Shown here in pieces: positions 16,801 through 24,861 of a stretch of DNA of 64,000 bases. The translations under genes were made by a program, and so were the position numbers. This stretch comes from Stigmatella aurantiaca (GTDB lineage: Bacteria > Myxococcota > Myxococcia > Myxococcales > Myxococcaceae): the NCBI RefSeq assembly GCF_900109545.1, contig NZ_FOAP01000005.1:399760-463759 (forward strand), written 5' to 3'. Under the pieces are notes generated by a model, which saw nothing but the letters and a program-made list of their open reading frames with translations, was not told the DNA's origin and ran no database searches. Within the stretch, counting starts at the first letter, position 1. Every line of letters starts with the position of its first letter.

Positions 16801-18172
16801 CACCCCGTACCTCCACTACCGCCCCGCGGGCGGCACGTGGACCGCTGCCCCGGGCGTTCCCATGCCGGACGCGGAGGTGACGGGTTATGCGAAGTACACC
16901 GTCAACCTGGGCTCCGCCACGCAGCTCGAGGCCGTCTTCAACAACGGCAGCGGCACCTGGGACAGCAACAACGGCAACAACTACTTCTTCCCTACCGGCA
17001 CCTCCACCTTCACCGCGGGCGTCATCACCGCTGGGGCCCCCGTGGTGGACTCGACGTCACCGTCCGCCCCGTCCAACCTCACCTCGCCCTCCAAGACGGC
17101 CTCCTCCATCACGCTCGCGTGGGCGGCCTCCGCGGACAACGTGGGCGTGACGGGCTACCTCATCTTCCGGGGCACCACGCAGGTGGGCACGTCCACGGGC
17201 ACCACCTATACGGACAGTGGCCTGGCCGCGAACACCGCCTACAACTACACCGTGAGGGCGCGCGATGCGGCGGGCAACACCTCGGCGGCCAGCGCCGCAC
17301 TGAGCGTTACCACCAGTTCCGGCAACACCGTCACCCTCTATTACAAGAAGGGCTTTGCCACCCCATACCTCCACTACCGCCCCGCGGGCGGCACGTGGAC
17401 CGTTGCCCCGGGCGTGGCCATGCCGGACGCGGAGGTGGCGGGCCATGCGAAGTACACCGTCAACCTGGGCTCTGCCACACAGCTCGAGGCCGTCTTCAAC
17501 AACGGCAGCGGCACCTGGGACAACAATGGCGGGCTGAACTACTTCATCCCCGCCGGCACGCACACGTTCAGCGCGGGCACCGTGACTGCGGGCGCGCCGT
17601 CGGGTGACGTCACCGGCCCCTCCGCCCCCACGGGCTTGGCGGTGGCCTCCAAGACGGCCTCCTCCGTGTCGCTCACGTGGAACCCAGTGACCGACTCCAG
17701 TGGCATCGCAGGCTACAACGTGTACCGGAACGGCGCGCTGGTGGGTGCGCCCACCGCCGCCAGCTATACGGACACCGGGTTGAGCACCGGCACCGCCTAC
17801 AGCTACACCGTGCGCGCCCGGGACACCGCGGGCAACCTCTCCTCGGCCAGCGCCGCCCTGAGCGTGACGACGAGCAGCACCGGGGCCACCGTCACCTTCA
17901 CCGTGACCGCGAGCACCGTGGTGGGACAGAACGTGTACGTGCTGGGCAACACCGCCGCGCTCGGCGCCTGGAGCCCCGCGGCCGCCGTCGCCCTGTCCCC
18001 GGCCAACTACCCCGCGTGGAGCGGGACGGTGAGCCTGCCGGGCTCGACGGCCATCGAGTACAAGTACATCAAGAAGGACGGCAACGGGAACGTCACGTGG
18101 GAGAGCGGCGCCAACCGCCTCTTCACCACCCCTGCCTCCAGCTCCGCGATACGCACCGACACCTGGAAGTAA
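13820..18172 (+). CDS. modular secreted GH119-like alpha-amylase (FN3, CBM25, CBM20)
   Basis: 1450 residues. Signal peptide 1-25 (LLALAAVCLQAAPAWG). Residues 26-790 form a catalytic region resembling GH119, a GH57-related alpha-amylase family. The candidate nucleophile is E224 in FFPTELGFSE and the candidate acid is D368 in AHDGDNSGGR. The module order is FN3 (798-890), FN3 (890-983), CBM25 (985-1075), FN3 (1075-1165), CBM25 (1167-1258), FN3 (1260-1352), CBM20 (1353-1450). The two CBM25 copies share long identical runs (YYKKGFATPYLHYRPAGGTW). The known GH119 enzyme also carries CBM25 and CBM20, which supports a starch-degrading role outside the cell. Start ATG 13820 with AAGGAA upstream. A hairpin follows the stop. 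Confidence 0.8.
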   Translation: MHRLKQWALLALAAVCLQAAPAWGQPAAAHVYHNHMPNFWPYYDVTQYAATPVGGPIRYAYDAQVINLKKSPPSNYTYYLPSGAPMPHDDLVTYYSHNAKTGAYLYWPYAVAQDMRTNAPTGQVHVTMSGAVVNNVQDLTTLKNVPGYDNTAWGSPWRDKYNSLRTPAGNRTLDLIHFTGHHSMGPLVGPEYFLKDLIYQSATLAQPYFLGGDFQSSKGFFPTELGFSERLIPTLAKLGIQWSVIGDNHFSRTLRDYPFLNEPGSDTLVSPPNRADFQNTSTVGSWVSLQMAHEQQTIRNKYPFASTPHWVRYVDPATGAESRVVGIPVNQNGSWLEGWEGEATVDVVGLKGFEGLVPQRQFFVIAHDGDNSGGRAGSDSTWYNGRSVTCTAGVQCMGISEYLNAHLPVSTDVVHVQDGSWVDTRDSSSDPQWHHWKLPLGIWKGQFPAFNAATGLNLAPKTNLSGVQEGMTVSLEHGWHYLERNFALLQAALNYAKTAEQIWLDAHPNHWKPTTALDSQVTHAGNQLNPWMYSFPVKGDASNDWAGGANPAELSWYFLLPAMDSGFGYYDENQDDNVKPTLAFNQSLYFSKPYVQDRLAQDRTGPSVWWPQRWPYNPGSANTDKSEGWTLHHFNNTFAIYTYAYDVSGLSNIKVRIRTHAAKLIDAADNTHKVYEPAALKAAGVPHIDTSRVSAWVDYPMTRRDLKPVMNGVAWQPAYLPVMAKVPAQEIGDLYYTYLGNYRDQLLDYYIEATDSRGNVTRSEIQSVYVGAGRYNLVGGKYLEDANGSIAGTHPFLVVDTTAPSTPTGLSATRTDRSVKLSWSAASDNVAVTGYVLFRNGTQVGTSATLSYTDMGLTPSTAYSYTVKARDAAGNTSTASAALSVTTQPPDTTAPSAPTGLSASAVTSSSVTLSWTAATDNYGVAGYYVYRNGSQIAAPTGTGYTDTSLSPSTGYSYTVKAADAAGNTSAASSALSVTTLTGNTATVYYKKGFATPYLHYRPAGGTWTAAPGVPMPDAEVTGYAKYTVNLGSATQLEAVFNNGSGTWDSNNGNNYFFPTGTSTFTAGVITAGAPVVDSTSPSAPSNLTSPSKTASSITLAWAASADNVGVTGYLIFRGTTQVGTSTGTTYTDSGLAANTAYNYTVRARDAAGNTSAASAALSVTTSSGNTVTLYYKKGFATPYLHYRPAGGTWTVAPGVAMPDAEVAGHAKYTVNLGSATQLEAVFNNGSGTWDNNGGLNYFIPAGTHTFSAGTVTAGAPSGDVTGPSAPTGLAVASKTASSVSLTWNPVTDSSGIAGYNVYRNGALVGAPTAASYTDTGLSTGTAYSYTVRARDTAGNLSSASAALSVTTSSTGATVTFTVTASTVVGQNVYVLGNTAALGAWSPAAAVALSPANYPAWSGTVSLPGSTAIEYKYIKKDGNGNVTWESGANRLFTTPASSSAIRTDTWK
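16770..17590. repeat. duplicated CBM25 coding modules
   Basis: 16770-17040 and 17316-17590 are near-identical direct repeats inside the amylase gene, separated by an FN3 module. Both start at the TATTACAAGAAGGGCTT region. Their high identity suggests recent duplication or gene conversion. Confidence 0.75.
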
Positions 18173-18188
18173 GCCGGTGTGAAGGACT

Positions 18189-18220
18189 CCTGGCGCGAGC
18201 ATGTTTCACCTCGCGCCAGG
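18189..18220. terminator. hairpin after the amylase gene
   Basis: A perfect 11-bp stem, CCTGGCGCGAG / CTCGCGCCAGG, with a 10-base loop lies 17 bases after the stop codon. No U tract follows, so it may act in mRNA 3' end protection or as an atypical terminator. Confidence 0.55.
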
Positions 18221-18368
18221 GGCTCCGCGGACCCTCCTCCTGTCATCACGAAAACTGCTGCCCGCTAGTACGGGGAAACCGCATGTATTGGGCTGGTGGG
18301 GAAGCGCCCTTCCCACCCTGGGATTACTTCTTCCTCCAACCATCGACAAAACAGCGCAGGAGGTTGAC

Positions 18369-18734
18369 GTGTCCTTTGCATGGCGGAAGGAAGCATTGGG
18401 TCTCGCGGCAGTGTTGGGCATGGGCTTGCAGGCATGTGCCTCGACTTCGGCACAGCAGCCCTCGGCTGTGTCGCGTGCACCCACGGGACAGAACGCCGAA
18501 GCCGAAGCCACGGGGACGGAGAGCGATGCCCCCCACCTGCGCCTGGCGATGGCGCGCAAGCAGTGTGAGCTGACCGCGCGCAACGTCCGGGGTTACACGC
18601 GGGCCATCGCGGGCCCCGCACGCGTGACGGGCCCGGACACCGCGTGGGTCGAGTTGCACGTCGGCAGGCCCTACTCGCACACGCCACTGGGCTGCACCTA
18701 CGACGCCCAGTCCAATCAGGCCCACGTGCCCTGA
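18369..18734 (+). CDS. small lipoprotein of unknown function
   Basis: 121 residues from GTG 18369, chosen because AGGAGG (18358-18363) sits 5 bases upstream. The N-terminus (FAWRKEALGLAAVLGMGLQAC) gives a lipoprotein signal with lipobox LQAC. A low-complexity Ser/Ala/Glu linker follows, then a compact C-terminal domain with two Cys (KQCELTARNVRGYTR and LGCTYDAQSNQ) that could form a disulfide. No family was recognised. Its stop lies 12 bases from the convergent stop of the next gene. Confidence 0.6.
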   Translation: MSFAWRKEALGLAAVLGMGLQACASTSAQQPSAVSRAPTGQNAEAEATGTESDAPHLRLAMARKQCELTARNVRGYTRAIAGPARVTGPDTAWVELHVGRPYSHTPLGCTYDAQSNQAHVP

Positions 18735-18746
18735 GAACGGAGAGCC

Positions 18747-20189
18747 TCAGTATTCGAGCTTCATGCTCGAGGCCTGAAGCGCGGGGTCCGTGAGATCGAT
18801 GAGCTGCATGGAGGCCAGCTCGGACGCGTGGATGTGCCCCACCACGACGCCTTCGATCTTCGCGTCGTAAGGAACAGGGTGGGCCGTGTCGCCCCCGAAG
18901 ACCACGTGCTTCGGGTTGTTCGCCGGATCCGTGTAGGAAGAAGGATCCACGACGTCCAGCGGGGAGAGCTTCACCTCGAAGAGGTAGTAGCCCTCCCCTT
19001 CCTTCAGCTTGCCGGCCATGTCGGGATTGGTCGCCACGGAGAGCGCCACGCGCTTGTCCTCCGAGACGGACAGGAACGCGTCTGAGTCCTTCAGGCGCTC
19101 CAGGTCCCGGCTCCGCTCCTGCTCATAGCTCTTGCTCGCGGGGACCGTCTTGTCCGTCTTGGCCCGCTCCATGTGGGGCGCCTGGTAGAGGTTGTTCTTC
19201 TCGGCGGGCTTGAAGGCGCGCATCACCGAGCTCCGGCTGAACGGGCGGATGTGGCCTGTCAGCGCCTCCTTCAGGGGCGCATCCGCCAACTCCCGGGTGT
19301 TGGGAAGGGCGTTGTCTCCGGCGATGACCTTCAAGCCGCCCTCGCGGATGCGCGCATCGAGGTCCCCGTACTTGTCCAGGCTGCGAAACGCCCGGCTGGT
19401 CATGCCAGCCTCGTTGGAGATCTTGCTGGCCACGTCCGGCGTGAGCTTCAAGGCCCGGTAGTACGTCTTCTGCCCCAACTGCTGCGAGAACTCCTGACGG
19501 ATGGCGAACGGGGACTTGCCGGCGAGCCGGTCCTGGTTCTTCAGCGCGAATTCGCAGAACGCGCCCCGGTGGACCTCGGACATCACCCCCGGGTCGATCA
19601 GCAGCTTCCTGAAGTCATGCTCTTTCGAGGCGCCGAAAGCGGTGTTGAGCCGCTCCATGTCCCCCAGCATCGGCCCCGCCAGCTCGCCATACCGGCTCTG
19701 GGCATAGGCGGGGAAATCCTTGATGCCTTCCGAGGCCTTCTCGAAGAACTCCGCGCGGGGCATCTTCGCGGCGGCCTGGATGTTGGACATCCCCCAGAGC
19801 GCGTTCTCCACGTCCCCCGGGGAGACCTGTCTCGTGTTGAAGGGAAGCTGCACGGAGGCGGTGGAAGCCTCTCCCACCGCCTTGTTCCCTCCCACCTTCG
19901 AGCCGCTGGGCTTGGCGTAGGAGAACCGTGGCGGGGCCTTCGCCCCTCCGAGGGTGCCTGGCTTCGAGGGCCCCCCTTTCAAGTCCAGGGCGTTGCCTGG
20001 CTTCCCCGAGGGCTTCTCCACATAGGCATCCCCGGAGGGCTCCGGCGAGAGCGCGTTCGGCTTGACGGGAGCGGTCTGCGCCCCGTCCACCGGCGGTGTG
20101 TTGGAGTGGGAGACGGCATCGGGGGTGGCGTCAGGCGAAGCCTTCGCGGGCGCCGGCGAGGGAGGACGCGAGATGCGAGAGGAGTGCAT
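18747..20189 (-). CDS. uncharacterised protein, possible ADP-ribosyltransferase-like C-terminal domain
   Basis: 480 residues, no signal peptide. Residues 1-115 are Pro/Ser/Gly-rich and look disordered. Residues 120-235 are helical. Residues 240-480 show an order reminiscent of Arg-Ser-Glu ADP-ribosyltransferases: R245 in TYYRALKL, a hydrophobic-Ser strand FLSVSEDKRVAL (S374/S376), an FEVKLSPLDVVD strand, and acidic residues in IEGVVVGHIHASEL (E446, E457). This is pattern reading, not a proven family match. It starts 6 bases after the ogt stop, with GAGAGG as ribosome site, so it is in one transcript with the alkylation-repair genes. It could be a polymorphic-toxin-like effector or a repair-linked modifier. 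Confidence 0.5.
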   Translation of the reverse strand: MHSSRISRPPSPAPAKASPDATPDAVSHSNTPPVDGAQTAPVKPNALSPEPSGDAYVEKPSGKPGNALDLKGGPSKPGTLGGAKAPPRFSYAKPSGSKVGGNKAVGEASTASVQLPFNTRQVSPGDVENALWGMSNIQAAAKMPRAEFFEKASEGIKDFPAYAQSRYGELAGPMLGDMERLNTAFGASKEHDFRKLLIDPGVMSEVHRGAFCEFALKNQDRLAGKSPFAIRQEFSQQLGQKTYYRALKLTPDVASKISNEAGMTSRAFRSLDKYGDLDARIREGGLKVIAGDNALPNTRELADAPLKEALTGHIRPFSRSSVMRAFKPAEKNNLYQAPHMERAKTDKTVPASKSYEQERSRDLERLKDSDAFLSVSEDKRVALSVATNPDMAGKLKEGEGYYLFEVKLSPLDVVDPSSYTDPANNPKHVVFGGDTAHPVPYDAKIEGVVVGHIHASELASMQLIDLTDPALQASSMKLEY

Positions 20190-20195
20190 GGCCTC

Positions 20196-20744
20196 TCATT
20201 TATACCCTGTCTGATTTGGCCTCGCACCGCCCTCACCGGCCTGGGGAAGGGTCCCTTCGAATTCGAGAAGCCACTTCTTGGCGGGGAGCCCCCCCGCGAA
20301 GCCCGTGAGCGAACCGTTGGAGCCAATCACGCGATGGCATGGCACGATGATGGGGAGGGGGTTCTGGCCATTGGCCAACCCCACGGCCCGCACCGCCGAC
20401 GGCCGCCCGATTTGCTTCGCCAGGCTGGCGTAGCTGACCGTCGTCCCAAAGGGCAGCACGCTCAAGGCCCGCCACACCTGCCGCTGGAACTCCGTGCCCC
20501 CAGCCGCCAGCGCCACCTCCCCGAACGTCCTTCGCCGGCCCGCGAAATAGTCCTCGAGCGCCGCACGGGCCCTCTCCAGATGGGTGCGCGCGGGCGCCGT
20601 TCCCCGGGCCTCCCGTAGCTGCCGGGGATCCGTGGCGAACAACACCAGGCGGAGGCCTTCCTCGCTCGCGGCGAGCCGCAGCTCGCCAATGGGCGTCTGG
20701 AGACGTTCCGTGGCCAGGGCTTCTTCTGTCAGGGCGCGTTTCAT
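20196..20744 (-). CDS. ogt: O6-alkylguanine-DNA alkyltransferase
   Basis: 182 residues. It transfers the alkyl group from O6-alkylguanine in DNA to its own Cys. The DNA-binding wing/HTH region TEFQRQVWRALSVLPFGTT precedes the acceptor motif IVPCHRVIGSNGSLTGFAGG near residues 130-150. Length is normal for an Ogt-type protein. Start ATG 20744 lies 17 bases after the Ada-AlkA stop. An extension to 20978 overlaps that gene and was rejected. It works with the upstream glycosylase in alkylation repair. Confidence 0.93.
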   Translation of the reverse strand: MKRALTEEALATERLQTPIGELRLAASEEGLRLVLFATDPRQLREARGTAPARTHLERARAALEDYFAGRRRTFGEVALAAGGTEFQRQVWRALSVLPFGTTVSYASLAKQIGRPSAVRAVGLANGQNPLPIIVPCHRVIGSNGSLTGFAGGLPAKKWLLEFEGTLPQAGEGGARPNQTGYK

Positions 20745-20761
20745 GGGTGCATTCTCCCGGC

Positions 20762-22246
20762 TCAGGCGGCGGTGTTCGCGGCCAGGTCCACTTGGGGTTC
20801 GGTCCACAGCAACAGCGCCGCGTAGCCCCGCCAGGGCCGCCACGCCTCCGCCATCCGTTCGAGGGCCTGTGGCGCCAGCAGGGTGCCGCTGCCCGCCGCC
20901 TTGCGCAGGGCGAGGTCCGACGCGGGAAAAGCGTCCGGCTCCCCCAGCGCGCGCAGGGCGATGTAGTGCGCTGTCCATTCGCCAATCCCGGGCAGCGTGA
21001 CGAGCCGGGCCACGCTGTCTTCGAGGCTCGCGCCGGGCTTCAGCTCACAGGTGCCCTCGGCACAGGCGGCCGCCAGGCCCTTCAGCGCCAGGATGCGTCC
21101 GCCCGTGAGCCCGAGCCCCGACAGGTCCGCCTCTGCCAGGGCGGGGGCGGTAGGGAAGAAGTGGGTCAGGCCCTGGTGCGCGAAGGAGGCCGGCGTGCCA
21201 CACCGCGCCACCACCCGCCCCGCGAGCGTCGTGGCCCCCTTCACCGACACCTGCTGTCCCAGGATGGCGCGGACCGCCAGCTCGAAGGGCTCGAACGCCC
21301 CCGGCACACGCACCCCACCCGCCCGCGCGAGCCGGGGGCCCACCACCGGGTCCTTCCCGAGCGCCACCGCGAGCGCCGCGGGGTCCGCGTCCAGGTCGAA
21401 CAGCCTGCGGACCCGCGCCACGAGCTGGCGCACGGGCAGCGGCCCCGTTCCCTCGATTCGAACCGACAGGGCCCGGTGCCCCGGCTGGTGGGACACGCCG
21501 AGGATTCCCTCACTGCCGCCGAGCCGGTAGGTCCGGTGGTAGGCGCCTTCCGCCACCGCCTCGACGCCCGGGATGGCCCGGCCCGCGAGATAGGCAAGCA
21601 CCCGCTCCCAGTCGAACGGCGGCCGATACCCCAGGCGCAGGGAGATGGCCGCAGAGGCCTGGGCAGGGGCGGCGCGGGAGACGCGGCGCAGCTCGCTCGG
21701 GCTGCGCGCGTAGGCGGTCCGCAGGGCGTCGTTGAACCGGCGGAGGCTCTGGAAGCCCGCCGCCGCCGCCACCTCGCTCAAGGGCAGCCCCGTCTCGGTG
21801 AGGAGCTGCTTGGCCACCAGCAACCGCCGGTTGCCCGCCACCGCCTGGGGGCTCGCGCCCAGGTGCCGCACGAAGAGCCGGTGGAGCTGCCGCTCACCGA
21901 TGCCGAGCCGTGCGGCGAGCTGTCCCACCGAGCCCTCATCGAGCGCGCCCTCGTCGATCATCCGCAGCGCCCGGGCCACGCTCGCCTCGGTGCCCGCCCA
22001 GGCGGGCGTTCCCGGCGCGGCCTCGGGACGGCAGCGCAAGCAGGAGCGGAACCCCAGCGCCTCGGCGGCGGCCGCGCTGGGCGCGAAGGTGCAGTTCTCC
22101 CGCTTCGGCGTCCGCGCGGGGCACACCGGCCGGCAGTAGATGCGGGTGGTCCGGACGCAGACGAAGAAGCGGCCGTCAAACCGCGCATCCCGCCCCACGA
22201 GCGCGCGGTAACAGAGGTCCGGGTCTGGCGGTTCGAGGGAGTCCAT
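20762..22246 (-). CDS. Ada-AlkA fusion: methyl-responsive regulator and 3-methyladenine DNA glycosylase
   Basis: 494 residues. N-terminal Ada zinc/methyl-acceptor domain with the four-Cys pattern YCRPVC, then SCLRCRPE (residues 10-80). AraC HTH at 90-190 (GQLAARLGIGERQLHRLF, AAAAGFQSLRRFNDALR). AlkA N-terminal domain at 195-290. HhH-GPD glycosylase at 300-480, with LPGIGEWTAHYIALRALGEP and the catalytic Asp in FPASDLALR. It can sense methylphosphotriesters, activate transcription and remove alkylated bases. ATG 22246 was preferred over the upstream TTG 22255. It heads a three-gene unit with ogt and the 480-residue protein, probably self-activated on alkylation damage. Confidence 0.9.
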   Translation of the reverse strand: MDSLEPPDPDLCYRALVGRDARFDGRFFVCVRTTRIYCRPVCPARTPKRENCTFAPSAAAAEALGFRSCLRCRPEAAPGTPAWAGTEASVARALRMIDEGALDEGSVGQLAARLGIGERQLHRLFVRHLGASPQAVAGNRRLLVAKQLLTETGLPLSEVAAAAGFQSLRRFNDALRTAYARSPSELRRVSRAAPAQASAAISLRLGYRPPFDWERVLAYLAGRAIPGVEAVAEGAYHRTYRLGGSEGILGVSHQPGHRALSVRIEGTGPLPVRQLVARVRRLFDLDADPAALAVALGKDPVVGPRLARAGGVRVPGAFEPFELAVRAILGQQVSVKGATTLAGRVVARCGTPASFAHQGLTHFFPTAPALAEADLSGLGLTGGRILALKGLAAACAEGTCELKPGASLEDSVARLVTLPGIGEWTAHYIALRALGEPDAFPASDLALRKAAGSGTLLAPQALERMAEAWRPWRGYAALLLWTEPQVDLAANTAA

Positions 22247-22387
22247 GCGCTGCAATTAACCGTATCCCCGCGCGGGCCGCTCGCCAGAATCGGACGTCAC
22301 CGTGGGCCCCTTCCGAGTGCACGGTGGCGGAACCTCGCCGCATCCAATGCTGGCCTTGGGCAGGCGTCTCGGTGAGGCTCCCCCCGC

Positions 22388-24091
22388 GTGGACGAGACGA
22401 ACCTGCCCGACCCTGAAGCCCTCCGCCGCCTGCTCACCAGCGCCCTGACGCTGCCCGCCCTGGCGCCGCATGCCGTCCGGCTAGAGCGGCTGCGCGAAGA
22501 TTATGCCCGGGGGGTGGCGCGCAAGGATGCGCCCCTCACCGTCGCCCTCGTGGGGGCCACCGGCGCGGGCAAGTCCACCCTGCTCAATGCCCTTGCGGGA
22601 CAGGCCCTCGCCCGCGAGGGCGAGAACCGCCCCACCAGCACCGCCGCCACCGTCTTCGCCCCGGCGGACGCGGAGCTGGGCCCCCTGGAGCGCGCGGGCC
22701 TCTCCATCGTGCGCTACGCGGCCAGCGCCCACGGGCTGTGGAGCGGGCAGATCTTCATCGACACGCCGGACCTCAACAGCGTGGCCACGGCGCACCGGGA
22801 GGTGGCCCGCACCGCGCTGGAGCTGGCGGATGTCGCCCTCGTGGTGATGCACCGGGGCAGCGTGGCCGAGGCCACCCAGGTGGAGTTCCTCGCTGAGTTC
22901 GCGCGGCGCCGGGCGCTCGTGCTGCTCATCAACTTCGCGGACGAGCAGTCCCCGGAGTCGCGGGAGACGCTCAAGGCCCAGGCGCGCCGGCTGGCCTCCG
23001 AGCAGTTCGGCCTGGCCCAGGAGCAACTCCCCGCGTTCGCGATCAGCGCCCGGGCCGCGCGCGAGGGGAAGGATGTTTCAGGAGAGTTCGGCACCTTCCT
23101 CTTCCACCTCCGGGAGCTGGCCTCCCAGGCGGTGGCCACCCGGGTGCGCCGCAGCAACGCGCTCGGCGCCCTGGAAGAAGTGGCCACACGCGTGGACGCC
23201 GCGCTCCAGGAGACCGAAGGGGTGCTGTCGCGCACCCGCGCCTCCCTGGAGGCGGGACTCGGCCGGGCGGCGGAAGGGCTGCGCCAGGACTTCGCCACGC
23301 GGCTGACGCTGGCCCAGGGGCACCTCGGCACGGAGGTGCGCCGCCAGGCCGCGAGCCGCTTCTGGGGCCCAGCGGCCTGGGGCCTCCGGCTGTCTCCCTG
23401 GGGAACGGGCGGCATGGGCGCGGCGGCCCTGCTCTCGCGGAGCAGCCTGCCCGTAGGGCTGGCGGTGGCGGCGGCGTCCACGGCGTTGGATGCCGTGCGG
23501 GACAGGACCCGGGCCCGCGCCGCGGAGACGCGGGTGGTGGAGCCCTTCGAGGACGACTTGACGGTGGAGGCCGCCGCGAGGGCCGCGCTCACCGAGGCGC
23601 GCTCACTCGCGCATGCCCAGGGGCTTGCCCCCGAGACGCTCGGACTGCCCGACACCCAGACGCTGCTCGCGGAGCTTCAGGCGGCGCGCGCGCAGACGTG
23701 GCGCTACACGCTCACCACGGCCATCGCCGAGGCGGTGGCAGGCTGGTGGCGGGTGGCACGGTGGACGGTGCTGCCGCTCATCAACCTGCCCCTGTTCGCG
23801 CTCCTGGGGCACGTGAGCTACCGCGTGGTGCGCGCCTACGTCGAGGGCCCCCTGCTGGGCGGGGACTACTTCCTCAACGCGGGCGCGCTCTTCGTGCTGC
23901 TCGCGGGCGCCGGGGCGCTGCTCGCCTCAGCGAGTCTCGCGGGCGCTGGCCGTATCGCTCACCGAGCGGGGCAGGACCGGTTTACGCAGGCCCTCGCCAC
24001 CCTGGGCGGGCGCCTCGGAGAGGCTGTCGAGGAGAGCCTTCGCCCCGGGCGGGACGCTGCCCGCGGCCTGCTGCGCCTGCTCCGCCGGTGA
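22388..24091 (+). CDS. second dynamin-like GTPase
   Basis: 567 residues from GTG 22388. G1 is GATGAGKSTLLNAL near residue 55, a threonine-rich switch follows (RPTSTAATVF), and G3 is DTPDLNSVATAH near residue 124. A helical stalk-like part has heptads (ARASLEAGLGRAAEGLRQDF in another register of the same region). The C-terminus carries hydrophobic segments (VLPLINLPLFALLGHVSY and ALFVLLAGAGALLASASLAG, about residues 460-525), so it is membrane-associated. It has the same plan as the gene at 648-2411. Its last 165 bp are also coding on the other strand for the M23 peptidase, an unusual convergent overlap. Confidence 0.75.
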   Translation: MDETNLPDPEALRRLLTSALTLPALAPHAVRLERLREDYARGVARKDAPLTVALVGATGAGKSTLLNALAGQALAREGENRPTSTAATVFAPADAELGPLERAGLSIVRYAASAHGLWSGQIFIDTPDLNSVATAHREVARTALELADVALVVMHRGSVAEATQVEFLAEFARRRALVLLINFADEQSPESRETLKAQARRLASEQFGLAQEQLPAFAISARAAREGKDVSGEFGTFLFHLRELASQAVATRVRRSNALGALEEVATRVDAALQETEGVLSRTRASLEAGLGRAAEGLRQDFATRLTLAQGHLGTEVRRQAASRFWGPAAWGLRLSPWGTGGMGAAALLSRSSLPVGLAVAAASTALDAVRDRTRARAAETRVVEPFEDDLTVEAAARAALTEARSLAHAQGLAPETLGLPDTQTLLAELQAARAQTWRYTLTTAIAEAVAGWWRVARWTVLPLINLPLFALLGHVSYRVVRAYVEGPLLGGDYFLNAGALFVLLAGAGALLASASLAGAGRIAHRAGQDRFTQALATLGGRLGEAVEESLRPGRDAARGLLRLLRR

Positions 24092-24700
24092 CAGCGCCAC
24101 GACGGCTTCGCCCGCGCGGCTGCGGTCCTGCGAGGCCACCATGGAGTCACGCGACTCGCGGCACAGCGGCGCGGCCACGCGCGTGTCGCGCACCGGGTCT
24201 CCGTAGCCGACGATGCGCGCGGGGATGGAGGGGTTGTTCCACCCCCGGCCCACCTGGCGCGCCACCTTGAAGTGCAGGTGCGGGCCGCACGACCAGCCCG
24301 TCGCGCCCGAGAAGCCGATGAGCTGTCCCTGCTTCACCTGCTCGCCCGGCGTCACCACCACGGCGCTGAAGTGCAGGTACTGCGTCTCCAGCCCGTCCGC
24401 GTGGGAGAGGACGACGTAGTTGGCCTGGGGCGCGAACTTCTCGTCACAGCCCCCTTCCGTGCTGTCCCCACGCGCCATGCGCACCACGCCATCCTTGGCG
24501 GCGACGATGGGCGTACCTTCGGACATCCGGAAATCCCACGCATAGGTGTCGTTGTGCTTGTGGCTACCCGTGTCATGTCCCTGGCTCACCGTGTGGATAC
24601 GCCCACAGGCAAACGGGACACCAACTTCAGGGACCTCCGAGAGGGTGTTGGGGGAAACCGCTGGAACGGACGCAAGGACCAGGAGGGTTGAAAGGATCAT
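23927..24700 (-). CDS. M23-family metallopeptidase, exported
   Basis: 257 residues. A short signal is followed by the LytM/M23 core. The first metal ligands are in SHKHNDTYAWDF, the strand YVVLSHADGLETQYLHF follows, and the final ligands are in GPHLHFKVA near residue 125. Most M23 proteins cut peptidoglycan cross-bridges or activate amidases. The region after residue 150 is low complexity and hydrophilic (AEQAQQAAGSVPPGA). It lies over the GTPase 3' end, and may be a dispensable extension that grew into the neighbour. Start ATG 24700 gives MILSTLLVLASVPAV. Confidence 0.8.
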   Translation of the reverse strand: MILSTLLVLASVPAVSPNTLSEVPEVGVPFACGRIHTVSQGHDTGSHKHNDTYAWDFRMSEGTPIVAAKDGVVRMARGDSTEGGCDEKFAPQANYVVLSHADGLETQYLHFSAVVVTPGEQVKQGQLIGFSGATGWSCGPHLHFKVARQVGRGWNNPSIPARIVGYGDPVRDTRVAAPLCRESRDSMVASQDRSRAGEAVVALSPAEQAQQAAGSVPPGAKALLDSLSEAPAQGGEGLRKPVLPRSVSDTASARETR

Positions 24701-24861
24701 GTGTAGGGCCGCCTCTCAACGGAGGGAAGTCCCGAGCCTATTCCATGTGATTTTCCCTCTCGCGCCAGGCAGTCCTACCGCCAGGCGGTCCCAGCCCTTG
24801 TCCGCCCGTCTGCTGTAGGCCGCCCCACGGGCCCCCCGCACCCTGAACGTTTTTCTCGTAT

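Noticed and set aside
13355..16816. 1153-codon open frame on the minus strand opposite the amylase gene
   Set aside because: Composition is dominated by Val, Gly, Arg and His as expected for an antisense frame in very GC-rich DNA. It has no ribosome site or domain, and the plus strand carries a clear modular enzyme.
16213..17880. Regularly spaced repeats that could suggest a CRISPR or satellite array
   Set aside because: They are in-frame FN3 and CBM25 modules of 250-280 bases inside a coding gene, not short palindromic repeats with unique spacers.
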